Source of the DNA: Treponema vincentii
Lineage (GTDB): Bacteria > Spirochaetota > Spirochaetia > Treponematales > Treponemataceae
DNA: 64,000 nt
Assembly: GCF_018336815.1 (NCBI RefSeq)
Contig: NZ_CP050497.1
Location: forward strand, 1,240,001 to 1,304,000
Reading direction: 5' to 3'
How positions within the stretch are numbered: position 1 is the stretch's first letter; every line of letters starts with the position of its first letter. The translations under genes and the position numbers were made by a program. A model generated the notes under the pieces. The model searched no databases and was not told where the DNA came from. It worked only from the letters and a program-made list of their open reading frames with translations. This document shows, in pieces, positions 27,033 to 36,446 of the stretch.

Positions 27033-28094
27033 TTAGACAATCATCTCGTCTTCGTCGGAACGTGCAATAACAATATCGCCGTTGTCCTCCAAGTGCCGGA
27101 TAATCGAAACAATCTTCTGCTGTGCTTCTTCGACGTCCTTCAAACGGGTCGGACCCATGTATTCCATTTCTTCTTTTAACATGCTTGCCGCACGTTTGGA
27201 CATATTTCTGAATATCTTGTCCTGTACTTCGGTATCGACAATCTTGAGCGCTTTTGCAAGCTCTTCACTGTTAACTTCACGCAGCACCTTCTGAATGGAA
27301 CGGTCGTCAAGCATAACAATGTCTTCAAATACGAACATACGTTTCTTGATCTCTTCCGCAAGGTCGGGATCTTGATCTTCAAGCGATTCGATAATCGACT
27401 TTTCGGAAGAACGGTCGACAAGGTTGAGGATTTCCACAATGCTTTCGACACCGCCTGCCGCCGTATAATCTTCGCTGGAGAGGGTAGAAAGCTTCTTTTC
27501 GAGTACCCGTTCAACTTCGCGCAAAACATCAGGCGACGTTCTATCCATCGTTGCAATACGGCGGGCTACATCGCTTTGAATTTCATCGGGCAGGTTCTGC
27601 AAAATAACCGATGCTTTCTGCGGTTCCAGATATGCAAGGATGAGCGCAATGGTCTGCGGGTGTTCCTGCTGAATAAAGTTTAAAAGATGCGCCGGATCGG
27701 TACGCCGGATAAAGTCGAAGGGGCGTACCTGCAACGAACTCGTGAGCCGGTTGATAACCTCAATGGCCTTTTGGCTGCCTAAAGATTTCTCCAACAATCC
27801 GCGCGCATAATCGATACCGCCGGTCGTAATGAAGTTTTGAGCTGCCATCAGCTCTTGGAATTCTTGTAAGACCGCTTCTTTCAGCTCGGATTCAACCGTT
27901 TCGGTACGGGCAATTTCGAACACGAGTTTTTCGATTTCGTCCTCGCGCATCTGTTCCATGATCTTGGCGGAGATTTCTTCTCCGACTGCAACCAAGAAAA
28001 TTGCCGCCTTTTGCCGCCCGTTCAGCGATTTTATATCTTTTTGCTTTTTATTGTTTGCTGCATTCGCTTTTTCTTTTGCCGGTGATACTGCCAT
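27033..28094 (-). CDS. fliG: Flagellar motor switch protein FliG
   Basis: The 353-residue protein has the FliG middle-domain EHPQ motif (QQEHPQTIALILAYL). The C-terminal torque helix region follows, with charged residues in FVFEDIVMLDDRSIQKVLREV. FliG couples stator movement to rotor rotation. It ends in a DEDEMIV tail. Its start overlaps the fliF end closely (1-nt gap), as expected for proteins that assemble together. Treponemes usually carry a second fliG elsewhere. Confidence 0.96.
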   Translation of the reverse strand: MAVSPAKEKANAANNKKQKDIKSLNGRQKAAIFLVAVGEEISAKIMEQMREDEIEKLVFEIARTETVESELKEAVLQEFQELMAAQNFITTGGIDYARGLLEKSLGSQKAIEVINRLTSSLQVRPFDFIRRTDPAHLLNFIQQEHPQTIALILAYLEPQKASVILQNLPDEIQSDVARRIATMDRTSPDVLREVERVLEKKLSTLSSEDYTAAGGVESIVEILNLVDRSSEKSIIESLEDQDPDLAEEIKKRMFVFEDIVMLDDRSIQKVLREVNSEELAKALKIVDTEVQDKIFRNMSKRAASMLKEEMEYMGPTRLKDVEEAQQKIVSIIRHLEDNGDIVIARSDEDEMIV

Positions 28095-28095
28095 A

Positions 28096-29799
28096 CTATT
28101 CCTCCATCAACCATGTGCGCAGCAGTAATGCAACATCTTCAGGATGCTCACGCGCATTGTTTATCACATTTTCCAACAGTTCGCGCCGTTTCATCTCTTC
28201 TACGGACATTGAAACTTCCATACCGGCCTGTTCAGCCTCCCACAACGCTTTTTCGCGTTCAAGTTGATGCTGCCGTAAAAGCTCTTCTTCGCGGAGCCGC
28301 TTTCTGCGCTCAATTTCGCGGCTGACAATACGGTAAACGATAAAGACGAGCAACAGGAATGCCAAGCCTGCTAAGCTGATCAGCAATATCCATCGCCGTT
28401 GAACCGCTCTAAAATAAGCTTCATCTTCTTTTTCAAACTCCGCCATGCGGTCGAATTGAATATTGAGGACGCTGACCGAATCGTTCCGCAGCGCGTTATA
28501 TCCGATTGCGTTTTGTACCGCTTGTGTTGCTTTCAGTAATTCCTCATCAGGGATGGGAATATATTCACGCTCAATCTGCCCGTCTTTAACGATGAAATTG
28601 CCGTTTGCATCTTTCTTTTTGCGCCATTGCCCGTCGATATTTACCGACACGGTACGCCGTCCCATTTCGGGGCTGACGATTTCGGAAGTCTTTCTGCTGC
28701 CGATTTCTTCGTTTGTTTTTACAATCGACTGAGTAGACAAGCCGGTCAAGTTACTGGTGTCTTTGTACGATGGAGCCGTTTGCCCTTCCACACCTGCGGG
28801 ACCCTCGGGATTAAAGCCCGTTCCCTGATAGGTTGTCGTGGCGGTTTCCGAAGAACGGGTAACCGAAGCTCGTACCTCGGATTCATCATACGGAGTTTCG
28901 GGATTGTCCGCTCTCAGTTGGAAGGGCAGGTATTCTACCGTTTCGGCTGTCTTTTCCGACATATCCATATCGATTTTAATACTGAGATCCCGGACACGGT
29001 CGGTTCCGTACGTCTGCTTTAAGAGATTAAGAATTTTGATCTCATACTGCGTTTCCAGCTTTGCAATAATCTTTTGCTGTTTTTCGATAATGGAGAGGCG
29101 GTCAAAGTCCTTCATACCGCCGAAATCATTGAGAATGTTCCCGCTGTTATCGGCAATAGTGATATTATCGTCGGTTAAACCTTCAACGGCATATTTTAAG
29201 ACCTTTTGAATACCTTCAATTTTTTTACGGTTCGTGCTAATGTCACTGCCCGGTTTAGGGTAGAGGATAACGCTTGCCGTTACCGGATTCTGATCCGCTT
29301 TGAACAGTTTATCTTCCGGAATGTTGACTACTACGCTTGCATCATCCACATCGTCCAGAGCCTTAATATGCTTACGGACTTCTTCGATAACTGCCCGCCG
29401 TACGTCGATATTGCGTTCAAAGTCCGTCCGTGTCCAGCGCTCCACATCGAACAGCGCCCACGGGTCGGTATTTTGTGGAATAAGGTCTTCGCGCAAGAGA
29501 ATGGCGCGCATCCGGCGGGCGGTTTGCTCGTCGTTCACTGAGATAACACCCGATTGTGAAACGGTCGCGTTCACATTCTCTTCGTTGAGTCTTAAAATGA
29601 TACGTTCTCTGACCGTTGCATCCGTTACCGGAGTATCGATGAGCGGTACAAGTGAGGGTTTAGCCGACCATGAAGTAAGCAGGACGATGATAACGACTGC
29701 CGCAACAATGACGGCTGCCAATATCCCTTTTTGAATAGGCGTCCACTTACTCCACAGTGTTTTGATTTGCGTTAATGTTTTTTTAAACCATTCGTTCAT
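28096..29799 (-). CDS. fliF: Flagellar MS-ring protein FliF
   Basis: The 567-residue protein has transmembrane segments near residues 24-46 and 468-488 flanking a large periplasmic region. That region holds the YscJ-like ring domains (SLVPLIDTPVTDATVRERI; NIPEDKLF...). The cytoplasmic C-terminus is acidic and binds FliG. It is full length. The start follows the ribosome site GGGGGAGGACAC. Confidence 0.96.
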   Translation of the reverse strand: MNEWFKKTLTQIKTLWSKWTPIQKGILAAVIVAAVVIIVLLTSWSAKPSLVPLIDTPVTDATVRERIILRLNEENVNATVSQSGVISVNDEQTARRMRAILLREDLIPQNTDPWALFDVERWTRTDFERNIDVRRAVIEEVRKHIKALDDVDDASVVVNIPEDKLFKADQNPVTASVILYPKPGSDISTNRKKIEGIQKVLKYAVEGLTDDNITIADNSGNILNDFGGMKDFDRLSIIEKQQKIIAKLETQYEIKILNLLKQTYGTDRVRDLSIKIDMDMSEKTAETVEYLPFQLRADNPETPYDESEVRASVTRSSETATTTYQGTGFNPEGPAGVEGQTAPSYKDTSNLTGLSTQSIVKTNEEIGSRKTSEIVSPEMGRRTVSVNIDGQWRKKKDANGNFIVKDGQIEREYIPIPDEELLKATQAVQNAIGYNALRNDSVSVLNIQFDRMAEFEKEDEAYFRAVQRRWILLISLAGLAFLLLVFIVYRIVSREIERRKRLREEELLRQHQLEREKALWEAEQAGMEVSMSVEEMKRRELLENVINNAREHPEDVALLLRTWLMEE

Positions 29800-29850
29800 G
29801 TGTCCTCCCCCTTACTGAACGAACCTGCTACAATAATTATAACAGCTCCA

Positions 29851-30213
29851 TTATCTGGTTATGGTAATATCATTCCAACTTTTTACGACGCGGTCGATGA
29901 GCGTCTGTGCAATTTTCAGCGACATACCGGCTTCCGCCATTGCGATGGTAATATCGTGTACGTCTACGGATTCAGGGTCTACAATCATCTGTTGCCCGAG
30001 TTCCGCAGTCCGCTGCTGTTTTGCATTTATTTCATCAAAGGCTTTGAGCAGGCTCTGTTCAAAGCTCATTGCTTTTTTATTTACTGCCGTATCGACTAAA
30101 TCCGTATCCGAAACCATGCGGCTGCGGAAGCTATCGACGGCGATCGGCGCTATTGCCGGATTTTTCATAATAGCCGGAACCTTATACAAGGTTGCCGTAT
30201 TGGTAATCGTCAT
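29851..30213 (-). CDS. fliE: Flagellar hook-basal body protein FliE
   Basis: The 120-residue protein has the conserved C-terminal FliE pattern (VDVHDITIAMAEAGMSLKIAQ, RDRVV-type IDRVVKSWNDI). FliE joins the MS-ring to the rod. The N-terminal 45 residues are variable. It lies between flgC and fliF, as in most flagellar operons. Confidence 0.94.
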   Translation of the reverse strand: MTITNTATLYKVPAIMKNPAIAPIAVDSFRSRMVSDTDLVDTAVNKKAMSFEQSLLKAFDEINAKQQRTAELGQQMIVDPESVDVHDITIAMAEAGMSLKIAQTLIDRVVKSWNDITITR

Positions 30214-30230
30214 AGGAGCCCCTTATCTCG

Positions 30231-30686
30231 TTAGCGTCCGATTTCGAGCGCACGCTGAAACATTTCTTTTGAACCCTGAACAACCGCCGCATTCGCTTCA
30301 TAAGAGCGGGATGCGGAAATCAGGTCAACCATTTCCGTTACGATATTCACATTCGGATATTCAACATAACCCGCTTTCGGCCCCGAAAGTATTGCATGGG
30401 GATGGTCGGGCTCATACGACAGCCGCGGCTCGGAGTTATCTTTTTCGATACCGGTTACGCGGACACCCGTGCCGACGCCTCTATCCATATCGGAAGAAAC
30501 AAAGGGAAGCCGCCAATCGATACCATCGTTTTTCTGCGCAAGAACGACGCGGCTGCGGCGGAAATAGCCTCCTTCCTGTGAACTGGTAGTGGAAGCATTG
30601 GCGATGTTATCGGAAATAACATCCGTTCGTAACCGTTCGGCGCTCATACCGGTCGCCGCTATGTTGATACTGCTGAAGATACCCAT
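30231..30686 (-). CDS. flgC: Flagellar basal-body rod protein FlgC
   Basis: The 151-residue protein starts MGIFSSINIAATGMSAERLR and has the rod-protein motif DVISDNIANAS. The C-terminal ANAAVVQGSKEMFQRALEI helix is typical. It forms the proximal rod with FlgB and FlgF and has no signal peptide, since it is exported by the flagellar system. Confidence 0.96.
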   Translation of the reverse strand: MGIFSSINIAATGMSAERLRTDVISDNIANASTTSSQEGGYFRRSRVVLAQKNDGIDWRLPFVSSDMDRGVGTGVRVTGIEKDNSEPRLSYEPDHPHAILSGPKAGYVEYPNVNIVTEMVDLISASRSYEANAAVVQGSKEMFQRALEIGR

Positions 30687-30696
30687 TTACCGCTCC

Positions 30697-31116
30697 TTAT
30701 TTTAACACCGACTGTACTTGGCTGTACTGAAAACCGGTCATCTGACTCAACAGCTGATACTGCATCTGAATCTTGAGGATAGTCATCGCTTCTTCTTCAG
30801 CATCTACGTTGTTGCCGTTCGCCTTTGCTGTTGTCGTGTAATCCAACACACGCCGCGGAGAAACCGAACGATAGTCGATAACGCCATCCGACTTTATATG
30901 ACTCGGATCGGTTACCGCTAACTGAAACTGACCGGCAGCCCGTTTTTCGGAATCGAGCGCATGTTTTAATTCCGTTTCAAAATTGACCGATGTCCGCTTG
31001 AAATCCGGTATCTCCGAGCTTGCAAGGTTGTTTGCCGACACGGTATAGCGAAGGGCGTTTACATCAAGCGCACGGTGTAAAAGATCGACTGTCTTTTGAA
31101 AACTGTTTATGTGCAT
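30697..31116 (-). CDS. flgB: Flagellar basal-body rod protein FlgB
   Basis: The 139-residue protein has the N-terminal rod motif DVNALRYTVSANNLASSEIP and a C-terminal helical region ending FQYSQVQSVLK, typical of FlgB. It is the first flagellar gene of the operon, 64 nt after the hslU stop. No obvious promoter was seen in that gap, so transcription probably continues from hslVU. Confidence 0.95.
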   Translation of the reverse strand: MHINSFQKTVDLLHRALDVNALRYTVSANNLASSEIPDFKRTSVNFETELKHALDSEKRAAGQFQLAVTDPSHIKSDGVIDYRSVSPRRVLDYTTTAKANGNNVDAEEEAMTILKIQMQYQLLSQMTGFQYSQVQSVLK

Positions 31117-31180
31117 CTCAACTCCTTTAAATTATTCGTATACTCATATATCGGCATTATAAAAATTCCCTTGAGGAGCG

Positions 31181-32641
31181 TTACAGGATATAACGGGATA
31201 AATCTTGATCCTGTACGATGTTCTTCAACCGTTCGTCGACATACGCGCGGTCTATTTCGACGGTCTTTTCGGTCATATCGCTTGCATTAAACGAAATATC
31301 TTCCAATAGCATTTCCATAATCGTGTGGAGGCGGCGGGCGCCGATGTTTTCCATCGTTGAGTTGACCTCCGCTGCGAGGTTACTCATACGCTCGATTGCT
31401 TCATCCTTAAAGATGACGGTCAGCCCTTCGGTTTCGAGCAGCGCTTTATACTGTTTGGTTAATGCGTTTTTAGGCTCAAGGAGAATCCGCTTAAAGTCTT
31501 CCGCATGGAGCGATTCCAGCTCTACCCGCAGCGGGAAGCGTCCTTGAAACTCGGGGATAAGGTCGCTCGGTTTTGAAATGCTAAAAGCGCCCGCCGCGAT
31601 GAACAGGATGTGGCGGGTATCGACGACGCCGAACTTTGTGTTGACTTTGGAGCCTTCTACTATAGGAAGAATATCACGCTGCACCCCTTCGCGGGACACA
31701 TCGACACCGCTGCTCCGCTCGCTTTTGGACGCGACTTTATCGATTTCGTCGATGAAGATAATCCCCATCTGCTCAACCCGCTCTTTTGCTTCCTCTACAA
31801 TCTTATCGTGATCGACGAGCCTATCGAGCTGGTCATCCATAATAATCGTGCGTGCTTCTTTTACGCTGGTCGTTTTACGTTTGTTTTTACCGGCGCCCAT
31901 TAGCATACTGCTGATATTCGACATCGCGCTTTCGAGGTCTTCCATGCTGGAACCGCCGGCAAAGATTTCAAAACTCGGCATTCCTGACTGCTGTACGGAA
32001 ACTTCTACCATTTTATCTTCAAATTTGCCGTCCCGCAGCATCTTGCGGAACTTTTCCCTCGTTTCGTGCATATCGTCTTCAGCTTGATTGCCGTCTTCTG
32101 CCGAATTAACTTCCGCTCGGATTTCTTGGTTATTTTCTGATTCCGCATTATGCTCCGAGCCGGAGATTAAAAGCGGCTTAGCGCTTTCTTTCCGATTCCG
32201 CTTTTTCTTGTTGGAACCCGGCAGTAACAGGTCAAGGAGAATTTCCTCCGTGTTTTTTTCCGCCTGTGCTTTCAACGTTTCCTGCATCTCGCTTTTTACC
32301 ATAGAAAAGCCGACAGCCATCAGGTCGCGGATCATCGATTCAACGTCGCGGCCGACATAGCCGACTTCGGTGTACTTTGTCGCCTCTACTTTAAGGAACG
32401 GCGCTCCTGAAAGTTTTGCAAGGCGTCGGGCAATTTCGGTTTTACCCACACCGGTCGGCCCGATCATCAGAATATTCTTAGGCGCTATTTCTTCGCGGAT
32501 TTCTTCGCTTAATTTGAGCCGGCGTGTCCTATTCCGCAGGGCGACGGCAACGGCCTTTTTCGCCTTTGTCTGTCCGATAATATATTTGTCAAGCTCCGCT
32601 ACAATGTGCGGAGGGGTGAGTTCATCCAAATTGATTGTCAT
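31181..32641 (-). CDS. hslU: ATP-dependent protease ATPase subunit HslU
   Basis: The 486-residue AAA+ protein has Walker A GPTGVGKTEIARRLAK and Walker B IIFIDEIDKVAS. The I-domain insertion (about 110-270) includes a charged low-complexity stretch (SENNQEIRAEVNSAEDGNQ). The sensor/arginine-finger region and C-terminal tail DLSRYIL follow; in known HslUV the tail inserts between HslV subunits to activate them. It unfolds substrates for HslV. Confidence 0.96.
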   Translation of the reverse strand: MTINLDELTPPHIVAELDKYIIGQTKAKKAVAVALRNRTRRLKLSEEIREEIAPKNILMIGPTGVGKTEIARRLAKLSGAPFLKVEATKYTEVGYVGRDVESMIRDLMAVGFSMVKSEMQETLKAQAEKNTEEILLDLLLPGSNKKKRNRKESAKPLLISGSEHNAESENNQEIRAEVNSAEDGNQAEDDMHETREKFRKMLRDGKFEDKMVEVSVQQSGMPSFEIFAGGSSMEDLESAMSNISSMLMGAGKNKRKTTSVKEARTIIMDDQLDRLVDHDKIVEEAKERVEQMGIIFIDEIDKVASKSERSSGVDVSREGVQRDILPIVEGSKVNTKFGVVDTRHILFIAAGAFSISKPSDLIPEFQGRFPLRVELESLHAEDFKRILLEPKNALTKQYKALLETEGLTVIFKDEAIERMSNLAAEVNSTMENIGARRLHTIMEMLLEDISFNASDMTEKTVEIDRAYVDERLKNIVQDQDLSRYIL

Positions 32642-32662
32642 ACTCGTATTTTCCTCTCGTTA

Positions 32663-33202
32663 TCAAATTTCTTCTATATGTATGTTTTCGTTGGTGTATA
32701 CGCAAATTTGCCCTGCGATGTTTAAGCTCTTTTCCGCAATTTCGCGGGCTGATAAGTCTGTGTTGCGGAGTAGGGCGAGCGCTGCGGCATACGCATAATT
32801 GCCGCCCGAGCCGATTGCAAGCACATCTTCTTGCGGTTCAATGACATCTCCGTTCCCGGAAATCAGCAAAATAGTCTTTGCGTCCGCAACCAACAGCAAC
32901 GCTTCAAGATTTTTCAGCATTTTGTTGGTGCGCCACTCTTTGGCAAGCTCGACCGCAGCGCGGGTAATGTCTCCGCCGTATTCCTTGAGTCTTCCTTCAA
33001 ACTTTTCGAGCAGTGTAAAAGCATCGGCCGTTGCGCCGGCAAAACCGGTCATTACTTTGCCTTCGTAAATCTTGCGGACTTTGCGGGCATTTCCTTTCAT
33101 CACCGTTTGCCCCATCGTAACCTGCCCGTCGCCTGCCATCGCAACTTTTCCGTTCCGTCTGACAGCAATAACGGTCGTACTCCGCACCTTCGTGTCTCCC
33201 AT
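32663..33202 (-). CDS. hslV: ATP-dependent protease peptidase subunit HslV
   Basis: This is the N-terminal-nucleophile peptidase of Hsl[22 protein letters not shown] is processed so that a Thr of STTV becomes the catalytic residue, with GDGQVTMG downstream. The ATG at 33202 is preferred because GGGG lies 6 nt upstream and it gives a short propeptide. ATG 33214, four codons earlier, has no ribosome site. The gene heads the hslVU-flagellar operon and ends 21 nt before hslU. Confidence 0.94.
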   Translation of the reverse strand: MGDTKVRSTTVIAVRRNGKVAMAGDGQVTMGQTVMKGNARKVRKIYEGKVMTGFAGATADAFTLLEKFEGRLKEYGGDITRAAVELAKEWRTNKMLKNLEALLLVADAKTILLISGNGDVIEPQEDVLAIGSGGNYAYAAALALLRNTDLSAREIAEKSLNIAGQICVYTNENIHIEEI

Positions 33203-33247
33203 GTATAACCCCATTAGCGATATTAAGATATATTGATACTATTTCTC

Positions 33248-33276
33248 ATTATAGCATAATATACTTCTTTTGAAAA
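33248..33276 (-). promoter_or_regulatory. Promoter of the hslVU-flagellar operon
   Basis: On the minus strand: TTTTCA (plus 33271-33276), a 17-nt spacer, then TATAAT (plus 33248-33253), about 45 nt upstream of the hslV start. The -35 matches consensus at 4 of 6 positions. No heat-shock operator was recognised. Confidence 0.55.
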
Positions 33277-33444
33277 TATACGGTGTATCTGCGTTGTCGC
33301 TTAACAAAAAACAGTCCTCGACGTACAACAAGTACGCCTGCGGGTGTTTTTTGTACGCTCCTAGCATCTGCACCGTCTATTTTCAAAAGCTTACGGAAAG
33401 GTTATGTACCGCGTGGCGGTTCTGAAAATCCTCAACGTATCAGA

Positions 33445-33626
33445 ACGGACAGGGATGTCCGTGGTTCCACGCAGAAACGAGATTTGCGAAATGCAAATCT
33501 CGCAGCCCAAGAATGTACACGGACGTTCATTTTGGGCGAGGATGTCCGTGGTTCCACGCAAAGGCGATGTTTTTGCGCAGCGAAAACTCGTCGTTGAAAA
33601 GTGTACACGGATGTACACTTTTCAAC
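33445..33626 (+). repeat. Two tandem three-hairpin (A-B-C) units
   Basis: Unit 6 (33445-33537): A is ACGGACAGGGATGTCCGT, B is CGAGATTTGC...GCAAATCTCG (33478-33502), C is GCCCAAGAATGTACAC...TTTTGGGC. Unit 7: a half-lost A (33537-33549), then B GCGATGTTTTTGC...GCGAAAACTCG (33563-33592) and C GTTGAAAAGTGTACAC...TTTTCAAC (33593-33626). The linker GGTTCCACGCA is identical in both. Flanks 33428-33442 and 33628-33680 are inverted copies of segments in the 19.9-20.5 kb cluster. The gap 33277-33444 shows no other feature. Confidence 0.85.
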
Positions 33627-33711
33627 AGGCCTGCGGTTAATTTGTGCTCGCGCCTCGTATCTGCGCCGTTTATTTTCAAAAGTGCCGGATACGGTGCATC
33701 TGCTCAATTAT

Positions 33712-34839
33712 TTATCGGTTTTCGTTGATAAACACGCGTGGAACACGCTTGTGGATACCGCAGGTGATTTCGTAGGGAATAGTGCCTGCAATGTCTGCCA
33801 GCGTTTGCGCGCTATTGTCCTGCGGGTCGGGACCGAATATGCACACCTCATCCCAGCGCTGTACCCACGGGTGCGCACCGAGGTCGACCATGCATTGATC
33901 CATACATATTCTACCGATGATCGGGAAGAACTCGTTGCCGATGCGTACTTTTAACCCGGGCGAAAGCGCGCGACGTAGACCATCTGCATATCCGATCGGG
34001 AGGGTTGCAATATAGGTATCCTGTGCGGCTGTCCAGTTACGCCCGTAGGATACACAGGTTCCCGCGCGTATCTGCTTTATCAGCACTACCTGCGTTACCA
34101 GTTCCATAACGGGCTTTACATCGATAGCCGTTGCCGTACCCTGTATGGGCAGGTAGCCGTAGGCGAGGAGTCCGGGGCGCACCATGTCGAACCGAGCTTC
34201 GGGCATCATCTGCACCGCACCTGAGTTGGCTGCATGAACGAGCGGAATGTGTATACCCGTCTGTTTGATTGCTTCGACGGCATCGGTAAAACGTTCCAAC
34301 TGACCTTTTGTAAAGGCGCGGTCGGATTCGGAATCGGAGTCCGCAACGGCAAAATGCGTTGCGACACCCTGCAGCCGCAAATTTTTTGCCCGCACAATTT
34401 GGGTTGCAAGTTTTACCGCTTCCGACGGCTTGCAGCCTATCCTGCTCATACCGGTATCTATTTTTAGATGTACCGCAACGGTTTTCTTTTGCGCATCGGC
34501 CGCGCGGTTGAGTTCGTTGATGAATTCCTCATCGATAACAAGCGGTTCCAGTTTATATTCTATAATAGAATCTATTTCTTCTAAAATCGGCAGACTGAGC
34601 GAAATAATCGGAGCGACAATGCCCGCCTCTCGCAGTTCTATACCTTCCTGTACGGAAGCAACAGCGAGGTATGAAACCCCTGCACGAATTGCGGCAATTG
34701 CCGTCCGCACGGCGCCGTGTCCGTAAGCATCGGCTTTAACCGGTAAACATATTTTTGTTTCCGGAGCAAGGGTTTGTTTGATTTGAGTAATGTTATGTTT
34801 CAGATTATCCAGATGGATAATCGCTTTTGTTGCACGCAT
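33712..34839 (-). CDS. alr: Alanine racemase
   Basis: The start MRATKAIIHLDNLKHNI at 34839 gives 375 residues, normal for Alr; longer in-frame readings run into the divergent gene. The PLP lysine is in PVKADAYGHG. The barrel motifs HLKIDTGMSR and MVRPGLLAYG and the catalytic Tyr region CVSYGRNW with RICMDQCMVDLG are present. It supplies D-Ala for peptidoglycan. There is no ribosome site; a promoter sits directly against the ATG. Confidence 0.95.
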   Translation of the reverse strand: MRATKAIIHLDNLKHNITQIKQTLAPETKICLPVKADAYGHGAVRTAIAAIRAGVSYLAVASVQEGIELREAGIVAPIISLSLPILEEIDSIIEYKLEPLVIDEEFINELNRAADAQKKTVAVHLKIDTGMSRIGCKPSEAVKLATQIVRAKNLRLQGVATHFAVADSDSESDRAFTKGQLERFTDAVEAIKQTGIHIPLVHAANSGAVQMMPEARFDMVRPGLLAYGYLPIQGTATAIDVKPVMELVTQVVLIKQIRAGTCVSYGRNWTAAQDTYIATLPIGYADGLRRALSPGLKVRIGNEFFPIIGRICMDQCMVDLGAHPWVQRWDEVCIFGPDPQDNSAQTLADIAGTIPYEITCGIHKRVPRVFINENR

Positions 34840-34846
34840 GGGCGGT

Positions 34847-34875
34847 ATTGTACTGTAAACGGTAAATAATTGCAA
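34847..34875 (-). promoter_or_regulatory. alr promoter, probably leaderless
   Basis: On the minus strand: TTGCAA (plus 34870-34875), a 17-nt spacer, then TACAAT (plus 34847-34852). Seven nt (34840-34846) separate the -10 from the ATG and contain no Shine-Dalgarno sequence. Confidence 0.7.
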
Positions 34876-34919
34876 TTTATAAAAAAAATGTCCTAATGCG
34901 TTTACCCTGAGGTGCGCCC

Positions 34920-34979
34920 TTGACATTATTTTTATGAGTGATATACTAACGGCATATTTGTAAGTTTTAGCTAAGTTAG
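34920..34979 (+). promoter_or_regulatory. Promoter and possible metal-regulator site for the iron-uptake locus
   Basis: TTGACA (34920-34925), a 16-nt spacer, then TATACT (34942-34947). About 18 nt downstream lie the overlapping palindromes TTAGCTAA (34967-34974) and CTAA-G-TTAG (34971-34979). A TTAG/CTAA core resembles DtxR/TroR-type metal-repressor sites. Regulation by iron is inferred from this and from the genes downstream. Confidence 0.5.
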
Positions 34980-34990
34980 TCGAGGGGCTT

Positions 34991-36289
34991 ATGTATATTA
35001 CACAGAATAAAAAACATGCCTTTGCCGCAATTTTGTTCGCTTTATCGTTCATATTTATTCCGGTTAGCGGACTGTATGCCGCAAACGGCGAAGAGGTGCT
35101 GGATTCGTGGACAGGAATTGTAAAAAAGATGGAAGTGCACCTCAATAATGCCTACGATCTTTATACTCAAGGGAAATCCAAAGAAGCGTATGACGAAGTG
35201 AACGTTGCCTACTTTAGGTTTTATGAATCTAAAGGGATGGAAAAGATAACGATGGGATATCTTTCCGGTGCCCGTAAAACAACGGTGGAAAATGCGTTTT
35301 ATGAATATCGTCGAAATGTATACAGCGATAAAGACAACGAGATGGTAAAAGCGCATAAAGATAAGCTTATTGCAATGCTTTACCATGATGCAGCCGAGCT
35401 TGACGGCACGTTGGACGAAAGCGGCAGCGAGACTGCAAATACCGCTCAATCGGCAGTTGTTGCAACGTTTATTTCCTGTTTTGTATTGGTACTCCGCGAA
35501 GGCTTGGAAGCAATCCTTGTTATCGCCGCTATTATCGCCTATCTTGTAAAAACGGGAAAAAAGAAATATATCATGTCGGTATATGTCGGTGCGTTGGGCG
35601 GTATCTTGGTTAGTATTCTGCTGGCCTTTTTGTTCGGCGCCGTTGCCGGTGCGCAAAGCGGTATCGCTCAGGAAGTTTTTGAAGGCATAGGTATGTTTGT
35701 CGCAGTTATCGTGTTGTTCTATGTCAGTAACTGGATGCTTTCAAAGTCCGAAACCGAAGCATGGGAACGGTACATTCATAAGAAGGTTGAAGCATCGGTT
35801 TCTACCGGAAATAAATGGGTCTTAATTTTCGCGGCCTTTATTGCAGTTGCGCGTGAAGGCGCCGAGCTTATTCTCTTTTTCCAGGGTGTTCCCATTCATG
35901 GAACGAGCGGCCGGAATGCAATGATCTTGGCGATTGTGCTATCAGCGGTTGTTTTGATTGCGGTGTTCCTAGTCTTTAGGTTCTTAACCGTGCGTCTTCC
36001 GCTTAAACCTTTCTTCTTGGTTACCAGCGTATTGATGTATGCGATGTGCTTTTCGTTTACCGGAAAAGGTGTGTCGGAACTGCAAGCTGCCGGTGTTGTC
36101 AATAAGACCGTTATTCCGTGGATGGGCTTTGAAATGGACTTCCTCGGTATTTATGCAACGTATGAAAGTCTCATTCCGCAGATTATCGTACTTGCGGTGA
36201 TTATCATAATGTCTGTTGTATATGCAAAAAAGAATAAACAACAGCGTGCTCAAATTGAAGCTGAAAAGGCGAAGATTGAGCAAAAGTAA
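34991..36289 (+). CDS. FTR1-family iron permease
   Basis: The 432-residue protein has a signal peptide (residues 1-30) and a periplasmic helical domain (about 35-145). A membrane domain of about seven helices carries two REXXE iron-translocation motifs: REGLE (VLREGLEAILV) and REGAE (VAREGAELILF). In bacterial Ftr1-P19 systems it moves iron across the inner membrane. It heads a locus with a Tp34-like lipoprotein, a DUF2318 protein and ABC-type genes, which supports an iron role. The ribosome site is CGAGGGG. Confidence 0.93.
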   Translation: MYITQNKKHAFAAILFALSFIFIPVSGLYAANGEEVLDSWTGIVKKMEVHLNNAYDLYTQGKSKEAYDEVNVAYFRFYESKGMEKITMGYLSGARKTTVENAFYEYRRNVYSDKDNEMVKAHKDKLIAMLYHDAAELDGTLDESGSETANTAQSAVVATFISCFVLVLREGLEAILVIAAIIAYLVKTGKKKYIMSVYVGALGGILVSILLAFLFGAVAGAQSGIAQEVFEGIGMFVAVIVLFYVSNWMLSKSETEAWERYIHKKVEASVSTGNKWVLIFAAFIAVAREGAELILFFQGVPIHGTSGRNAMILAIVLSAVVLIAVFLVFRFLTVRLPLKPFFLVTSVLMYAMCFSFTGKGVSELQAAGVVNKTVIPWMGFEMDFLGIYATYESLIPQIIVLAVIIIMSVVYAKKNKQQRAQIEAEKAKIEQK

Positions 36290-36299
36290 AAAGATATAG

Positions 36300-36332
36300 G
36301 CCGATCTCAAAAGCAAAGTTTTTGAGATCGGC
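36300..36332 (+). other. Intercistronic hairpin between ftr1 and the Tp34-like gene
   Basis: GCCGATCTCAAAA (36300-36312) pairs perfectly with TTTTGAGATCGGC (36320-36332). There is no U tract, so it may be a processing or stabilising stem rather than a terminator. GCGATGAC, which follows, resembles the junction of the other hairpin repeats. Confidence 0.55.
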
Positions 36333-36446
36333 GATGACAACTGCTTTTGGGCTGCCGGATTGCGGAAAATAACCGGTGTCCTGCAAGGCTGTAATGAATG
36401 TGAAACAAAAAGAAAATAAAGATATTTATAGGAGGATAGTTTCAAA

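Noticed and set aside
33283..33954. Small reading frames such as MYRVAVLKILNVSERTG and its antisense counterparts
   Set aside because: They are translations of the two A-B-C units and run into the alr gene in antisense.
34840..35145. N-terminal extension of alr to 35145
   Set aside because: It overlaps the divergent ftr1 gene and its promoter, while MRATKAIIHLDNL at 34839 gives a normal Alr length and has a promoter in place.
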